Shown here one piece after another: positions 16,886 through 25,838 of a DNA stretch of 64,000 bases. The first letter of the stretch is position 1; each line of letters opens with the position of its first letter. The notes beneath the pieces are model-generated. The model made no database searches and had not been told where the DNA came from. It saw only the letters and a program-made list of their open reading frames with translations. The position numbers were made by a program, and so were the translations under genes. The stretch is from JBGAPI01 sp044221335 (GTDB lineage: Bacteria > Pseudomonadota > Gammaproteobacteria > Xanthomonadales > Ahniellaceae), in the NCBI GenBank assembly GCA_044221335.1, contig JBGAPI010000028.1, positions 3,481 through 67,480 of the forward strand, in the 5' to 3' direction.

Positions 16886-19177
16886 ATGCCGACTCTCATG
16901 ACATCGAACCGCATCCCTGTTCTTGCGTCCGTCCTGTTCCTGCTCGCCAGTGCCGACGCACTCGCCTGGCGCCCAGACGGCTCCGGCACTCCGCGGTCCG
17001 GCTTGCCGGAGCTGATGAATTTCGAGTCCTCGACGGCGGCGGGGCTGGCGCCGGACTGGATGGTGATGCCGAGAGAGACCGTCGCCGTCGACCACGAGAT
17101 CGTGCACGGCGGCAGTTCCGCGCTCAGGATCACGCGCGACGGGAAGAGTCCGCAGACCTTCACCTTCGCCAACGTGTCGTTCCCGATCGACTTCGTCGGC
17201 AAGACGGTCGAGCTCCGCGGCCATTTGCGGACGAAGGACGTGGAAGGCATGGCGGGCCTGTGGCTCCGGGAAGACGCTCCAGGCGGCATGGTCGCGTTCG
17301 ACAACATGGCGAGCCGCAAGCTCGCGGGCAGCACGGACTGGAGCGAGTACAGCATCAGCCTGCCGCTGAAGCCCGAGGCCACGCACCTGATCTTCGGCGT
17401 GCTGCTCGTCGGCACCGGGACGACCTGGGCGGATGACCTGCAATTGCTGGTCGATGGCGAGCCGGTGGCCACGGCGCCGACGGTCGAGCGCGAGAAGACC
17501 GTGCTGGAGACCGACCACGCATTCGACGGTGGCTCGAAGGTCACGCTGGACGCGTTGTCCAAGCTGCAGGTCCGGAATCTGACGATGCTCGGTCGGGTGT
17601 GGGGCTTCCTCAAGTACCACCACCCGGCAGTGACCGCGGGCAAGCGCCAGTGGGACTACGAGCTGTTCCGGGTCCTGCCCGCGATCGTGCACGCCCGCAG
17701 TGCCGCCGAGGCGAACGGAGCGATGCTGAAGTGGATCGACGGCCTCGGTCCGGTCGAAGCCTGCACGACCTGCGCAAGCCTCGACGAAAACGCCCTGCAG
17801 GAACGTCCGCGGCTGGCCTGGATCGCCGACCGCACGTCGCTCGGTGCCGCGTTGAGCAAGCGCCTGACCGAGATCCACCGCGCACGTCCGACGGACAAGC
17901 AGTTCTTCGTCTCGATGGCGGCGAACGTCGGCAATCCGGAGTTCGACGTCGAACTGTCCTACGCCGATGCCAAGGTGCCGGATGCGGGCTTCCAGCTGCT
18001 CGCCGTGTACCGCTTCTGGAACATCGTCGAGTACTGGTATCCCTACCGCGACGTGATGGACGAGGACTGGCCGCAGGTCCTCGCCGAGGCGATTCCGGAG
18101 GTCGCGCTCGCGCGCACCGAGCTCGACGTCAAGCGCGGCCTGCTGAAGCTCATCGTCCGCGTCCACGACACGCACGCCAACCTCTGGAGTTCGCTCGACG
18201 CGCGACCGCCGGGGGGCGACTGCCGTGTTCCGCTCGACCTGCGCTTCGTCGGCGGCCGCGCCGTGATCGCGAAGACGCTGCCGGAACTGCCAGCGGACGT
18301 CGACCTTGCTGCCGGTGATGTCGTCGTCGACGTCGACGGCGCGCCGGTCACCCAACTGGTCGAGCGCTGGTCGCCGTACTACGCGGGGTCGAACGACGCG
18401 GCACGGAAACGCGCCATCGCGGGTTCACTCACGACCGGCGCGTGCGCTGCCCTGACGCTCGGCATCGAGCGAGACGGAAAGCCGCGTCAGGTCACCACTG
18501 CTCGTACCAAATTCGACCCCAAGTCGCGCCTCTGGCATGACCGCCCCGGCGAGACCTTCCAGCGCATCGGCGACGACATCGCCTATCTCAAGCTGTCGAC
18601 GGTCAAGGCCGCCGATGTCCCTGGCTACATCGCCGCCGCCGCCGATACGAAGGGGCTGATCGTCGACATCCGAAACTATCCGGCGGAATTCGTCGTATTC
18701 GCGCTCGGCACGCTGCTCGTCGACCGGGAGGTCCCGTTCGCGGTGTTCACCGTCCCGGACCTCGCGAATCCTGGCGCCTTCCGCTGGAGCAACGGCACCA
18801 CGCTGCCGCCCGCGACCCCGCACTACGGCGGCAAAGTCGTGGTGCTCGTCGACGACGCCTCGGTGAGCCAGGCCGAGTACACGGCGATGGCCTTGCGCGC
18901 GTCGCCGCGGGCCATCGTGATCGGCGGCACCACCTCGGGCGCCGACGGCAACGTCTCCAGCATCGCGCTGCCCTTCGGCCTCCGGACGGCGATCAGCGGC
19001 ATCGGCGTGTTCTACCCGGACCGCCGACCGACCCAGCGGGTCGGCATCGTCCCCGACATCGTGGTGAGCTCCAGCATCGCCGGCCTTCGCGAGGGACGGG
19101 ACGAGGTGCTGGAGCGCGCGATCGCGGAGATCCGCGCCGGGACTCCGATGTCGGTTCCCGCGAATTCGCACGACTGA
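16886..19177 (+). CDS. Secreted S41-family peptidase with N-terminal beta-sandwich
   Basis: The 763-residue product has a signal peptide (LASVLFLLASADALA) following MPTLMTSNR; an alternative ATG lies 4 codons in. Residues about 35-190 look like a carbohydrate-binding-type jelly roll (NFESSTAAGLAPDW, then SALRIT, VELRGHLRTKD and LIFGVLLVGTGTTWADDLQL). A helical linker and tail-specific-protease N-domain follow (RVWGFLKYHHPAV; FQLLAVYRFWNIVEYWYPYRD). A PDZ-like part, GDVVVDVDGAPVTQLVERW, precedes the S41 core. The nucleophile is likely the Ser in DDASVSQAEYTAMAL near residue 660, followed by IGGTTSGADGN. It is probably periplasmic; the substrate is unknown. Confidence 0.85.
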   Translation: MPTLMTSNRIPVLASVLFLLASADALAWRPDGSGTPRSGLPELMNFESSTAAGLAPDWMVMPRETVAVDHEIVHGGSSALRITRDGKSPQTFTFANVSFPIDFVGKTVELRGHLRTKDVEGMAGLWLREDAPGGMVAFDNMASRKLAGSTDWSEYSISLPLKPEATHLIFGVLLVGTGTTWADDLQLLVDGEPVATAPTVEREKTVLETDHAFDGGSKVTLDALSKLQVRNLTMLGRVWGFLKYHHPAVTAGKRQWDYELFRVLPAIVHARSAAEANGAMLKWIDGLGPVEACTTCASLDENALQERPRLAWIADRTSLGAALSKRLTEIHRARPTDKQFFVSMAANVGNPEFDVELSYADAKVPDAGFQLLAVYRFWNIVEYWYPYRDVMDEDWPQVLAEAIPEVALARTELDVKRGLLKLIVRVHDTHANLWSSLDARPPGGDCRVPLDLRFVGGRAVIAKTLPELPADVDLAAGDVVVDVDGAPVTQLVERWSPYYAGSNDAARKRAIAGSLTTGACAALTLGIERDGKPRQVTTARTKFDPKSRLWHDRPGETFQRIGDDIAYLKLSTVKAADVPGYIAAAADTKGLIVDIRNYPAEFVVFALGTLLVDREVPFAVFTVPDLANPGAFRWSNGTTLPPATPHYGGKVVVLVDDASVSQAEYTAMALRASPRAIVIGGTTSGADGNVSSIALPFGLRTAISGIGVFYPDRRPTQRVGIVPDIVVSSSIAGLREGRDEVLERAIAEIRAGTPMSVPANSHD

Positions 19178-19235
19178 CGCTGCCACGAAGGCCCTCGATC
19201 GAGGACGCTCTTCCCGGCTCTTTACGGGGGGCGGC

Positions 19236-20288
19236 CTAGGGTGACCGCAGGTCACCCAAAACCGCTCCCGGCGGATCGAGGACATAGCCCTCCGCCTGCA
19301 GTGCCGCGACCATCCCGTCGCTGCGCCGGATTTCCGTGATCGGCAGCACCGCGAAGGTCACGGTGTTCTTGTCCAGCGCCGCCCGGGCGGCATCGAGCCA
19401 GAGCTCGCGCAGGCGCGGACGCAGATGCTCGATGCCGTTGGTCTCGGCCCACTGCGCGGCGAGGATGGCGTCGTCGCAGGCGGATTGCTGCTCGACGTAA
19501 GGCAGGGCAAACAGGGCGTCAAGGTCTCCGTAGGCCCAGGCGTCGGCGCGCTCGCGCATCACGGAAAGATCGGTCTCGACGCGGTCGAGGGTCTGGCGCA
19601 TGCAGGCGAGGTCGTCGAGGCGGGCGCGCTTGAAGTCCTTCATCGCCTGTCGTGGCTTGTCCAGGGTCAGCTGGATCGCGGGGTGGGTGACAGTGACCTT
19701 GGCGTGCTTCGCCATCTTCAGCACGCGCTCGGTGACGGTCGCGTCGCGCACCAGGCCGGTGCGATCGAGCGCCGCCGTGTACAGGTCCTCGGCGGCGAAC
19801 AACGGACGGCGCTTCTCGTGGGCGTGGTCGTCGCCGAGGTAGCGCTTCGCCAGCGCGCGCCAGCGCTCGAGCAGGTCGGGCGGCAGTACCTCGGCCAGCG
19901 TCGCGCCGTCGGGGTTGTTGCGCAGCCCCGGCAGGGAGGGCAGCAGCGTGAGCGCGGCCAAACCCCCGATCCGCATCTCGGCCGAGGCCGGCAGCAGCAC
20001 TTCCTGCGCGGCGCCGATGCGCTGCTCGACCTCGCGTCCGACCCACTGCATCTTCTTCGGCAGGGGCTGCAGCGTGCCCAGGATCCACAGCGCGTGATCC
20101 CCCTTCGACAGTCGCCACAGGCCCGGTCCCGGTACGACGCCCGCGACGACGACCGTGTCGAGAGTTCGCGTCGGAGCCGTCGGAGCGGCATCGGTCGGCG
20201 CCGGAGCGCTCTCCTGGGCCGCGATCGGAAAGACCGCGGCGAGCAGTGCCGCGGTCAGAAGATTTCGTGCCTGCCGTCGGATCGACAT
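19236..20288 (-). CDS. TraB/GumN family protein
   Basis: The 350-residue secreted protein has a signal peptide MSIRRQARNLLTAALLAAVFPIAAQ. The TraB/GumN fold is recognisable from GLWRLSKGDHALWILGTLQPLPKKM, the conserved start containing the G-T-x-H-like region, and from NTVTFAVLPITEIRRSDGMVAALQAEGY near the end. In canonical members the LGTxH/H motif is metal binding; here it reads LGTLQPLP with the histidine replaced, so catalytic competence is doubtful. The family is proposed to be metallopeptidase-like. It is convergent with the S41 gene, and a palindrome spans its last codons. Confidence 0.8.
   Translation of the reverse strand: MSIRRQARNLLTAALLAAVFPIAAQESAPAPTDAAPTAPTRTLDTVVVAGVVPGPGLWRLSKGDHALWILGTLQPLPKKMQWVGREVEQRIGAAQEVLLPASAEMRIGGLAALTLLPSLPGLRNNPDGATLAEVLPPDLLERWRALAKRYLGDDHAHEKRRPLFAAEDLYTAALDRTGLVRDATVTERVLKMAKHAKVTVTHPAIQLTLDKPRQAMKDFKRARLDDLACMRQTLDRVETDLSVMRERADAWAYGDLDALFALPYVEQQSACDDAILAAQWAETNGIEHLRPRLRELWLDAARAALDKNTVTFAVLPITEIRRSDGMVAALQAEGYVLDPPGAVLGDLRSP
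19238..19256 (+). repeat. 8-bp-stem palindrome at the end of the TraB/GumN gene
   Basis: GGGTGACC-GCA-GGTCACCC is perfect and is preceded by TA, giving TAGGG as in the GTAG REPs. CCTAGG makes TAG readable on both strands, and the minus-strand TAG is the gene's stop. It may double as a terminator for the converging genes. Confidence 0.6.
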
Positions 20289-20499
20289 CGCCGTCCCTGG
20301 TCGAAGAGGAGCGGCGACGCTAGCGGCCCGTTCGTTAATCGATCGCTCGGAGTTCGTTGCGGGATCGTTCGCACGGCGATCGTGATAGGGCGGTGCTGGC
20401 CGTCACCGTCGGACGATCTCCCGGATTTCTCCCGGATTTCCGAAGGATCGGGTAACGACCGCGGGGCTAGCGTCGGTTCCACCCGAACGGAGTCCGACC

Positions 20500-21336
20500 A
20501 TGCCTCAGCGCCCGCCCGAATTCCTGCTGTCCGATCACGCCGGCCTGGCCGAGACGCTCGATGTCCTCGCTCGGCGTCGTCGCCGATTCCTGGCGCGCCT
20601 GGGCGCCGTGGCGGCCACGACGGCGGCCGGCGCGTTGCCGCTGCGCGGCCTCGCCTGCACGCTGATCCCGAGCGAGACCGGCGGCCCCTATCCCGGCGAC
20701 GGCACCAATGGCCCGAACGTGCTGACGACCTCGGGCATCGTGCGCAGCGACATCCGTGCGAGTTTCGGTTCCGCCGGCAGCGCCGTCGCCGCCGGCACGC
20801 CCTTGCTGGTCACGCTGAGGCTGGTCAGCACGGTCGCGACCTGTGCGCCGCTCGCCGGTCTCGCGGTGTATCTCTGGCACTGCAACGCCACCGGCGGCTA
20901 TTCGCTGTATTCCTCCGGCGTCACCACCCAGAACTATCTTCGTGGCGTGCAGGTCTCGGACGCGAACGGCGAGGTCAGCTTCCTCACCATCTTTCCGGGC
21001 TGCTACGCCGGCCGCTGGCCGCACATCCACTTCGAAATCTACGAGTCGGCTGCAAAGGCCACTTCGGGCGCGAACGCCGCGCGCACCTCGCAGCTGGCGC
21101 TGCCCGAGGCCACCTGCCGGACCGTGTACGCCCAGACCGGGCTCTATCCTTCGAGCACGAGCAACTTGAATGCCGTCAGCCTGAATACCGACAACGTGTT
21201 CAGCGACGACCACGCGGTGCTGCAATCGCCGACGATCAGTGGCGACAATGCCGTCGGTTATGCCGCCGACCTGGAAGTCGGCGTGGCGCTGCAGCCGGCG
21301 GTCGACAGCAACCTGTTCAACGACGGATTCGAATGA
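20500..21336 (+). CDS. Secreted intradiol ring-cleavage dioxygenase-like protein
   Basis: The 278-residue product has a Tat-like leader (RRRRRFLARLGAVAATTAAGALPL). The mature part matches the protocatechuate 3,4-dioxygenase beta-sandwich: IPSETGGPYPGDG, AVYLWHCNATGGYS, YLRGVQVSDANGEVSFLTIFPGCYAGRWPHIHFEIY. The four expected non-haem iron ligands are present as Tyr134, Tyr169, His175 and His177. Characterised family members cleave catechols; the extracytoplasmic subgroup has mostly unknown substrates. GGAG precedes the ATG. It converges with the BaeR-like gene and has a relative at 23846 on the other side of that two-component system. Confidence 0.85.
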   Translation: MPQRPPEFLLSDHAGLAETLDVLARRRRRFLARLGAVAATTAAGALPLRGLACTLIPSETGGPYPGDGTNGPNVLTTSGIVRSDIRASFGSAGSAVAAGTPLLVTLRLVSTVATCAPLAGLAVYLWHCNATGGYSLYSSGVTTQNYLRGVQVSDANGEVSFLTIFPGCYAGRWPHIHFEIYESAAKATSGANAARTSQLALPEATCRTVYAQTGLYPSSTSNLNAVSLNTDNVFSDDHAVLQSPTISGDNAVGYAADLEVGVALQPAVDSNLFNDGFE

Positions 21337-21374
21337 ATCGGCCACCGCTCGCCACTGCCTCGGCGCATCACGAC

Positions 21375-21564
21375 GGCGGGCGGTGCCCGCCCCATGCGCT
21401 CGCCCCGGCCCTACCGGGCCCTGGGCCCTCTCGGAGCGACTCCGGATTCGCCGGCGATGACGCCGTCGCGCCGAAGCAAGTCCAAGGGTCTCGGCGGCTT
21501 CACTGGGTCCTGAACCGATGGATCAGTGAGCCCTTGAGGCAACGGCGGGCAGTGCCCGCCCTAC
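21375..21564 (-). repeat. Two GTAG REP palindromes in the same orientation
   Basis: GGCGGGC-GGT-GCCCGCC then CCAT lies at 21375-21395. GGCGGGC-AGT-GCCCGCC then CTAC lies at 21544-21564. The second copy's TAG (21561-21563) is the stop of the response regulator. CGGGCCCTGGGCCC between them belongs to the 7-bp-period family. Confidence 0.85.
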
Positions 21565-22232
21565 GGAGCGCAATAGCGGAAGCCCATGCCGTAGACCGAG
21601 CCGATCGCGTCGGGCAGGCCGAGTTCGACGAGCTTGCGGCGCAGGTTGCGGACGTGGCTATCGAGGGTGGCGTCGCTGACGACTCGGTGATCGGTGTAGG
21701 CGACGTCGGTCAGCACGCGGCGCGAGAAGACCTTGCCCGGATGGCTCATCAGGCGCTCCAGCACGCGGAACTCCACCGGAGTCAGCGCGACCGACTTGCG
21801 CTCGAGGCGCAGCTCGAAGCGATCGTGATCGAGCGAGGGCTGCGCGGCGACGGATGGCGCCGCGCCACTGCGCCGGAGCACCGCGCGCAGGCGGCTGATG
21901 ACCTCGCGCAGGCTGTAGGGCTTGCAGATGTAGTCGTCGGCACCGACCTCGAGCCCGAGCAGGCGATCGATCTCCTCGACCCGCGCGGTCAGCATCAGGA
22001 TCGGCACGTTGCTGTCGGCGCGCAGCCGGCGGCAGACCGACAGTCCGTCTTCGCCGGGCAGCATCAGGTCGAGCAGGATCGCGTCGGGGCGATACTCGCG
22101 GACCCAGCCGGCGACGAGATCGCCACGGTCGAGGTGCGCGGTGCGGAAGCCCGAGGCCTGCAGCCAGTCCACCAGTGCACTGGCGATCTTGGCCTCGTCT
22201 TCCACCACCAGCACGAGCGCGGATGAGTTCAT
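21561..22232 (-). CDS. BaeR-like OmpR-family response regulator
   Basis: The 223-residue product has a receiver domain (VVEDEAK, phospho-acceptor in AILLDLMLPGEDG, the T and K sites in LMLTAR and YICKPYS) and an OmpR winged helix (LTPVEFRVLERLMSHPGKVFSRRVL, DSHVRNLRRKL, VYGMGFRY). The segment EEIDRLLGLEVGADDYICKPYS is nearly identical to E. coli BaeR. The start MNSSALVLVVEDE overlaps the kinase stop by 4 bp (ATGA), so the pair is translationally coupled. Its likely targets are close by: two secreted intradiol-like genes flank the pair. Confidence 0.9.
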   Translation of the reverse strand: MNSSALVLVVEDEAKIASALVDWLQASGFRTAHLDRGDLVAGWVREYRPDAILLDLMLPGEDGLSVCRRLRADSNVPILMLTARVEEIDRLLGLEVGADDYICKPYSLREVISRLRAVLRRSGAAPSVAAQPSLDHDRFELRLERKSVALTPVEFRVLERLMSHPGKVFSRRVLTDVAYTDHRVVSDATLDSHVRNLRRKLVELGLPDAIGSVYGMGFRYCAP

Positions 22233-23791
22233 GCGTGCGGCTCCGAGGACCACGACGGCAATTCGACGACGACGCGCAGGCCGCCCAGCGGCGAGGCCTC
22301 AGCGCGGATCAGACCCTGGTGCGCATCGACGATCGCGCGGCAGATCGCCAGGCCGAGCCCGGCACCGCCGCGCGCGCGGCTGCGCGAGCTTTCGGCGCGG
22401 AACAGCCGCTCGAACAGCCGCGGAAGGTCGTCGGCGGCGACGGCCGGTGGCGTGTCTTCGACGATCAGCTCAACGCCGCTGGCGATCGTCGACAGGCGCA
22501 CCTCGATGCGGCCCGGCGGTTCGGTGTAGCGCCGCGAGTTCACCAGCAGGTTGTCGAGCAGCTGCCCGAGCCGGACCGGGTCGCCGCGCACCAGTACCGG
22601 CACGAGCGGGATCGCCGCGTCGAGTTCGATCCCTTGCTCGTCGAGCAGGCCCGCGTGCGCGGGGACGAGATCGGCGACCAGCGCGGCGAGGTCGGTGGCC
22701 TCGAAGCGGTATTCGAGCGCACCGCTGTCCGCGAGCGACAGCTGGTAGAGATCCTCGGTGAGCGCCGACAGCCGTTCGCACTCGGCGAGCAGCGAACGCA
22801 GCGCGGCCGCGGTCGGGGTCCGGATGCCCTCGACCAGCGTCGTCAGTTCCATCTGCAGCACCGTCAGCGGGGTGCGGAGTTCGTGGGCGATGTCGGTGCC
22901 CCAGCGCTGCCGGGCGGTGCGGTTGTCGTCGAGCGCGGCCGCGAGGCGATTGAAGTGGGTCGCGAGCAGGGCCAGCTCGTCGCGGCCCTGGACCGCGACC
23001 CGCGATGCGTAGTCACCCGCCGCGAGCGACTCGGTGGCCCGGGTCAGTGCGCGCACCGGTCGCAGCAGGCGGCGCGCCAGCAGCAGCGACAGCAGCAGTG
23101 CGATCGCCAGCGCCACTCCCGCCGCGATCGCGGCGCCGCCGAGCTGCTGGCGGGCGAAGTCGTCTTCGAGGCCGCCGCTCGGAAGCGCCAGCGGCAGGAT
23201 ACGGACCGAGCCGACGACCACGTCGTCGACCATCACCGCCACGGTCGGCGCCGCGGCGTCCGCCTGGGTGTTGCCGGCGACGTAGCGGCCCTCGGCGTCG
23301 TACAGCGCCAGCCGCGTTCCCGCGTCGAGATGCTCCGGCGGTGGACCGTGCGGGCGATCGCGAAAGCCGTCGGGGGGTGGACCGGGCCGAGGTCGGCCCG
23401 GTCCATCCGGGTGCGGTCCGCGGTGCGGCTCGGAATCGCCGTCACCCGGTCCGCGAGGCGTGCGCGGATCGCCGTCGCCTTGGCCACGCGGGAAACGTGG
23501 CGGCTCGCCCGGCGGTGGGTCGTCGGGGCGCGCGCGTGACGTCGCGGGTCCGTTCGGGTCGACGATCGCCCCGAACGCGTCCGGATCCCGCCGCAGCGGG
23601 TCCCAGCCGCCGTCGCGGCGATAGCGCGTCAGCAGACGCTCCGCGACGGTATGGGCGCGGTCCGCCGCGATGGCATCGAGGTAGCCCTGGAACCCCCGCA
23701 GGAACGCCTGCCGCTGCCACGCGAGGAAGCCGGCCCAGGTGAGCACGGCAAGGGCCGCGCAGGCGAGGAACAGGCGCAGCCACAGGCGCAT
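22229..23791 (-). CDS. BaeS-like sensor histidine kinase with Pro/Gly-rich periplasmic insert
   Basis: The 520-residue membrane kinase contains TM1 (residues about 5-25), a periplasmic region, TM2 (about 218-243), HAMP, HisKA with TDIAHELRTPLTVLQ, and HATPase (LLDNLLVNSRRYT, DDLPRLFERLFRAE, GGAGLGLAICRAIV). Residues about 84-153 are a low-complexity insert dominated by Pro, Gly, Asp, Arg and His (GDGDP, GPHPDGPGRPRPGPPP, RPHGPPPEH). It lies in the sensor region and is atypical for BaeS; His/Asp content would allow metal binding, which is speculation. It precedes the regulator with an ATGA overlap. Confidence 0.9.
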   Translation of the reverse strand: MRLWLRLFLACAALAVLTWAGFLAWQRQAFLRGFQGYLDAIAADRAHTVAERLLTRYRRDGGWDPLRRDPDAFGAIVDPNGPATSRARPDDPPPGEPPRFPRGQGDGDPRTPRGPGDGDSEPHRGPHPDGPGRPRPGPPPDGFRDRPHGPPPEHLDAGTRLALYDAEGRYVAGNTQADAAAPTVAVMVDDVVVGSVRILPLALPSGGLEDDFARQQLGGAAIAAGVALAIALLLSLLLARRLLRPVRALTRATESLAAGDYASRVAVQGRDELALLATHFNRLAAALDDNRTARQRWGTDIAHELRTPLTVLQMELTTLVEGIRTPTAAALRSLLAECERLSALTEDLYQLSLADSGALEYRFEATDLAALVADLVPAHAGLLDEQGIELDAAIPLVPVLVRGDPVRLGQLLDNLLVNSRRYTEPPGRIEVRLSTIASGVELIVEDTPPAVAADDLPRLFERLFRAESSRSRARGGAGLGLAICRAIVDAHQGLIRAEASPLGGLRVVVELPSWSSEPHA

Positions 23792-23845
23792 CGGATCAGG
23801 GCCTCGCGGATCCGGATCGCACGGACGCGGGGTCGCAACAGTGCT

Positions 23846-25444
23846 TCATGCAGCGATGCCGACCACCAGGGTCGCGACGTAGCCGTCGACGACGTTGCCG
23901 GTGACTCCGGCGAGCTGGTAGGTCACGCCGTCGCTGAACACATTGTCCTGGGCGAGACTGGCCACCGAGCTGTTCTGTCCATGACTGGCGTAGAGGCTGG
24001 AAGCATAGACGGCCGTGGTGATCGCCGGCGGGAACGCGAACTGCGAGGTGCGGGTGGCCGTGCCGTTGAGCACGCCGCCGAGGAAGACCTGGAAGTGCAC
24101 GTGGGTGATGCGGCCGGCGTACCAGCCGGGATAGATCGTCGTGAAGACGACCTGGCCGGTGCCGTCGCTGACCTGCACGCCGCGAAGGAAGGATTGCCCG
24201 GTCGCATTGACCCCGCCGGTCTGATTGGCGTAGCCGGAATAGACGCCGTCCTTGTCGCAGTGCCAGATATAGACCGCCGCGTTGGCGACCGGCGCGCAGC
24301 CGTTGTTGGCATTGACCAGCTTCAGCACGATCGTGAGCGGCACGCCGATATGGCCATCGCGGATGTCGCGCCGGACGATTCCGGTCTGGGACAGCACGGA
24401 ACTCAACGGGAAGGGCCCGGCGGTCTCCTGCGGGATCAGCGCGCAGCTGCCGCCGAAGACGCAGGCCTTCGGGGTCGAGCCGGTCCGGGTGACCCGGAGC
24501 GCGCCGGAGCGGCCCGCCAGCGCGCCGCCGGTGAACGCGTAGGCCAGCGTCGCCGAATCGCAGCCGGTGAAGCCGAGCGTCGCGCGGCCGACCGCGGTGG
24601 TGGTAGTGGCGCTGGGCTGGTTGAACGTTCCGCCGACCGTCTCGTACAGCACCAGTTCGATGCTGCGGGAGCTGCGCACGTAGACCGACTGGCCGGTGTA
24701 CCAGCGCTGTCCGCCGGCGCCGGGTTGGGACTGGCCGTCGGCGACATAGGTGAACCAGGCGAGGAACACGTACGGCGAGTTCGGATTCACCTCGAGGAAG
24801 AATCCCTGTCCGCTGGTCGCCGGGTCGTACCAGGCGCCGGAATAGGCGAAGTCGACGTCGGTGCTGGTCGTCGTTCCGGCACTGGCGCAGGCGACGTCGG
24901 GCAGCAGGCGGGTCAGCAGCATCGTGCCGCTGCGGCCGTCACTCATGCTGAAATCGAAGCGGCCGGCGGTGCAGGAGTCGAAGCGCAGCTCTCCGGTTCC
25001 GACCTCGACCGCGAAGGTCACCGGCGCGGCATCGAAGTTGCCGCCGGTGTTGCGATAGATCGTCACCGCGGCCGTGCTGACACCGTCGGTGATCGATCCG
25101 GAGAAGCTGTACCAGCGCTGCTGCTCGACCCCGCCGACCGCCTCGTAGGTGAACCAGCCGCCGAAGACGAAGCCGGTGCCGCTGCCGAGCAGGTCCGGGT
25201 AGGTCTCGATCAGCAATCCCTGGCCGGGCATGGTCGGGTCGTACCAGGCGCCGGTCAGGCCCTGCTGGTTGAGGTTGGGAGCGGCCGCCAGCACCTCGGC
25301 GTGCGCGTCGGCCAGTGGCGCGAGCGCGGACGGTCGGAGCGCCAGCGCGACGACACCGAGGGAACCGATGGCCGTCAGCACGGTGCGGCGTCCGGTGAGC
25401 GAAATGTGCGCGGCGTCAGGCCGGGCGCGCGGTAAGAAGTCCAT
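23846..25444 (-). CDS. Secreted protein: two WYDP modules fused to an intradiol dioxygenase domain
   Basis: The 532-residue product starts at MDFLPRARPDAAH (GGAG upstream) with a Tat-like GRRTVLTAIGSLG. Two tandem beta-rich modules follow, each beginning GAWYDP: residues about 63-185 (GAWYDPTMPGQGLLIE, FVFGGWFTY, QQRWYSFSG) and 200-325 (GAWYDPATSGQGFFLEVN, VFLAWFTY, GQRWYTGQS). The C-terminal 200 residues are an intradiol-like dioxygenase: IPQETAGPFP, AAVYIWHCDKDGVYSGY, FLRGVQVSDGTGQVVFTTIYPGWYAGRITHVHFQV. The putative iron ligands are Tyr402, Tyr442, His448 and His450. It lies 54 bp upstream of the kinase gene in the same direction. Substrate and export route are inferred. Confidence 0.85.
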   Translation of the reverse strand: MDFLPRARPDAAHISLTGRRTVLTAIGSLGVVALALRPSALAPLADAHAEVLAAAPNLNQQGLTGAWYDPTMPGQGLLIETYPDLLGSGTGFVFGGWFTYEAVGGVEQQRWYSFSGSITDGVSTAAVTIYRNTGGNFDAAPVTFAVEVGTGELRFDSCTAGRFDFSMSDGRSGTMLLTRLLPDVACASAGTTTSTDVDFAYSGAWYDPATSGQGFFLEVNPNSPYVFLAWFTYVADGQSQPGAGGQRWYTGQSVYVRSSRSIELVLYETVGGTFNQPSATTTTAVGRATLGFTGCDSATLAYAFTGGALAGRSGALRVTRTGSTPKACVFGGSCALIPQETAGPFPLSSVLSQTGIVRRDIRDGHIGVPLTIVLKLVNANNGCAPVANAAVYIWHCDKDGVYSGYANQTGGVNATGQSFLRGVQVSDGTGQVVFTTIYPGWYAGRITHVHFQVFLGGVLNGTATRTSQFAFPPAITTAVYASSLYASHGQNSSVASLAQDNVFSDGVTYQLAGVTGNVVDGYVATLVVGIAA

Positions 25445-25838
25445 GAGTCGGCTCCGTGGTGGGCGACTCTGTTGTACTGCTGGCGTCCGAAGCGTGATGT
25501 TCAGGAAAACTGCAGACATTCAGGACATTGGGAGGCCAGGCGGAGCCTGCTTCACCAAGCGATTGTCCGATCCGCGTTCGCGCTGCGTCGAATGAAAGCG
25601 GGCGCCACTGTCGAGATTTCATTTTCGCGGCCACGGGCCGCGCAAAAGAAATCTGGCACCGGGCGATTCGTCCGATCCTCGCCCGGCGCGCACCCGCCCT
25701 CCGGTCGGGCGCAAGGAGCAGCGAGCGGCGCCAGCCGCCCACCCCAGTAGACACCGCCGATTGCCGGCTCGGCGGCGCCTGCTCGCTGTTGCTTGCCCCC
25801 GTGGTGCGTCGGGTACTGCCGGCGCCGATCCTGCGGCG
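25445..25838. other. Intergenic stretch without a supported gene
   Basis: This 394-bp region lies between the starts and stops of two minus-strand genes. Open frames here overlap on both strands and lack ribosome binding sites. It includes the promoter region of the WYDP-intradiol gene. No clear repeat or RNA is seen. Confidence 0.4.

Noticed and set aside
20500..25444. Complete beta-ketoadipate pathway cluster
   Set aside because: Only two secreted intradiol-like proteins occur. No cycloisomerase, lactonase or transferase genes are nearby.
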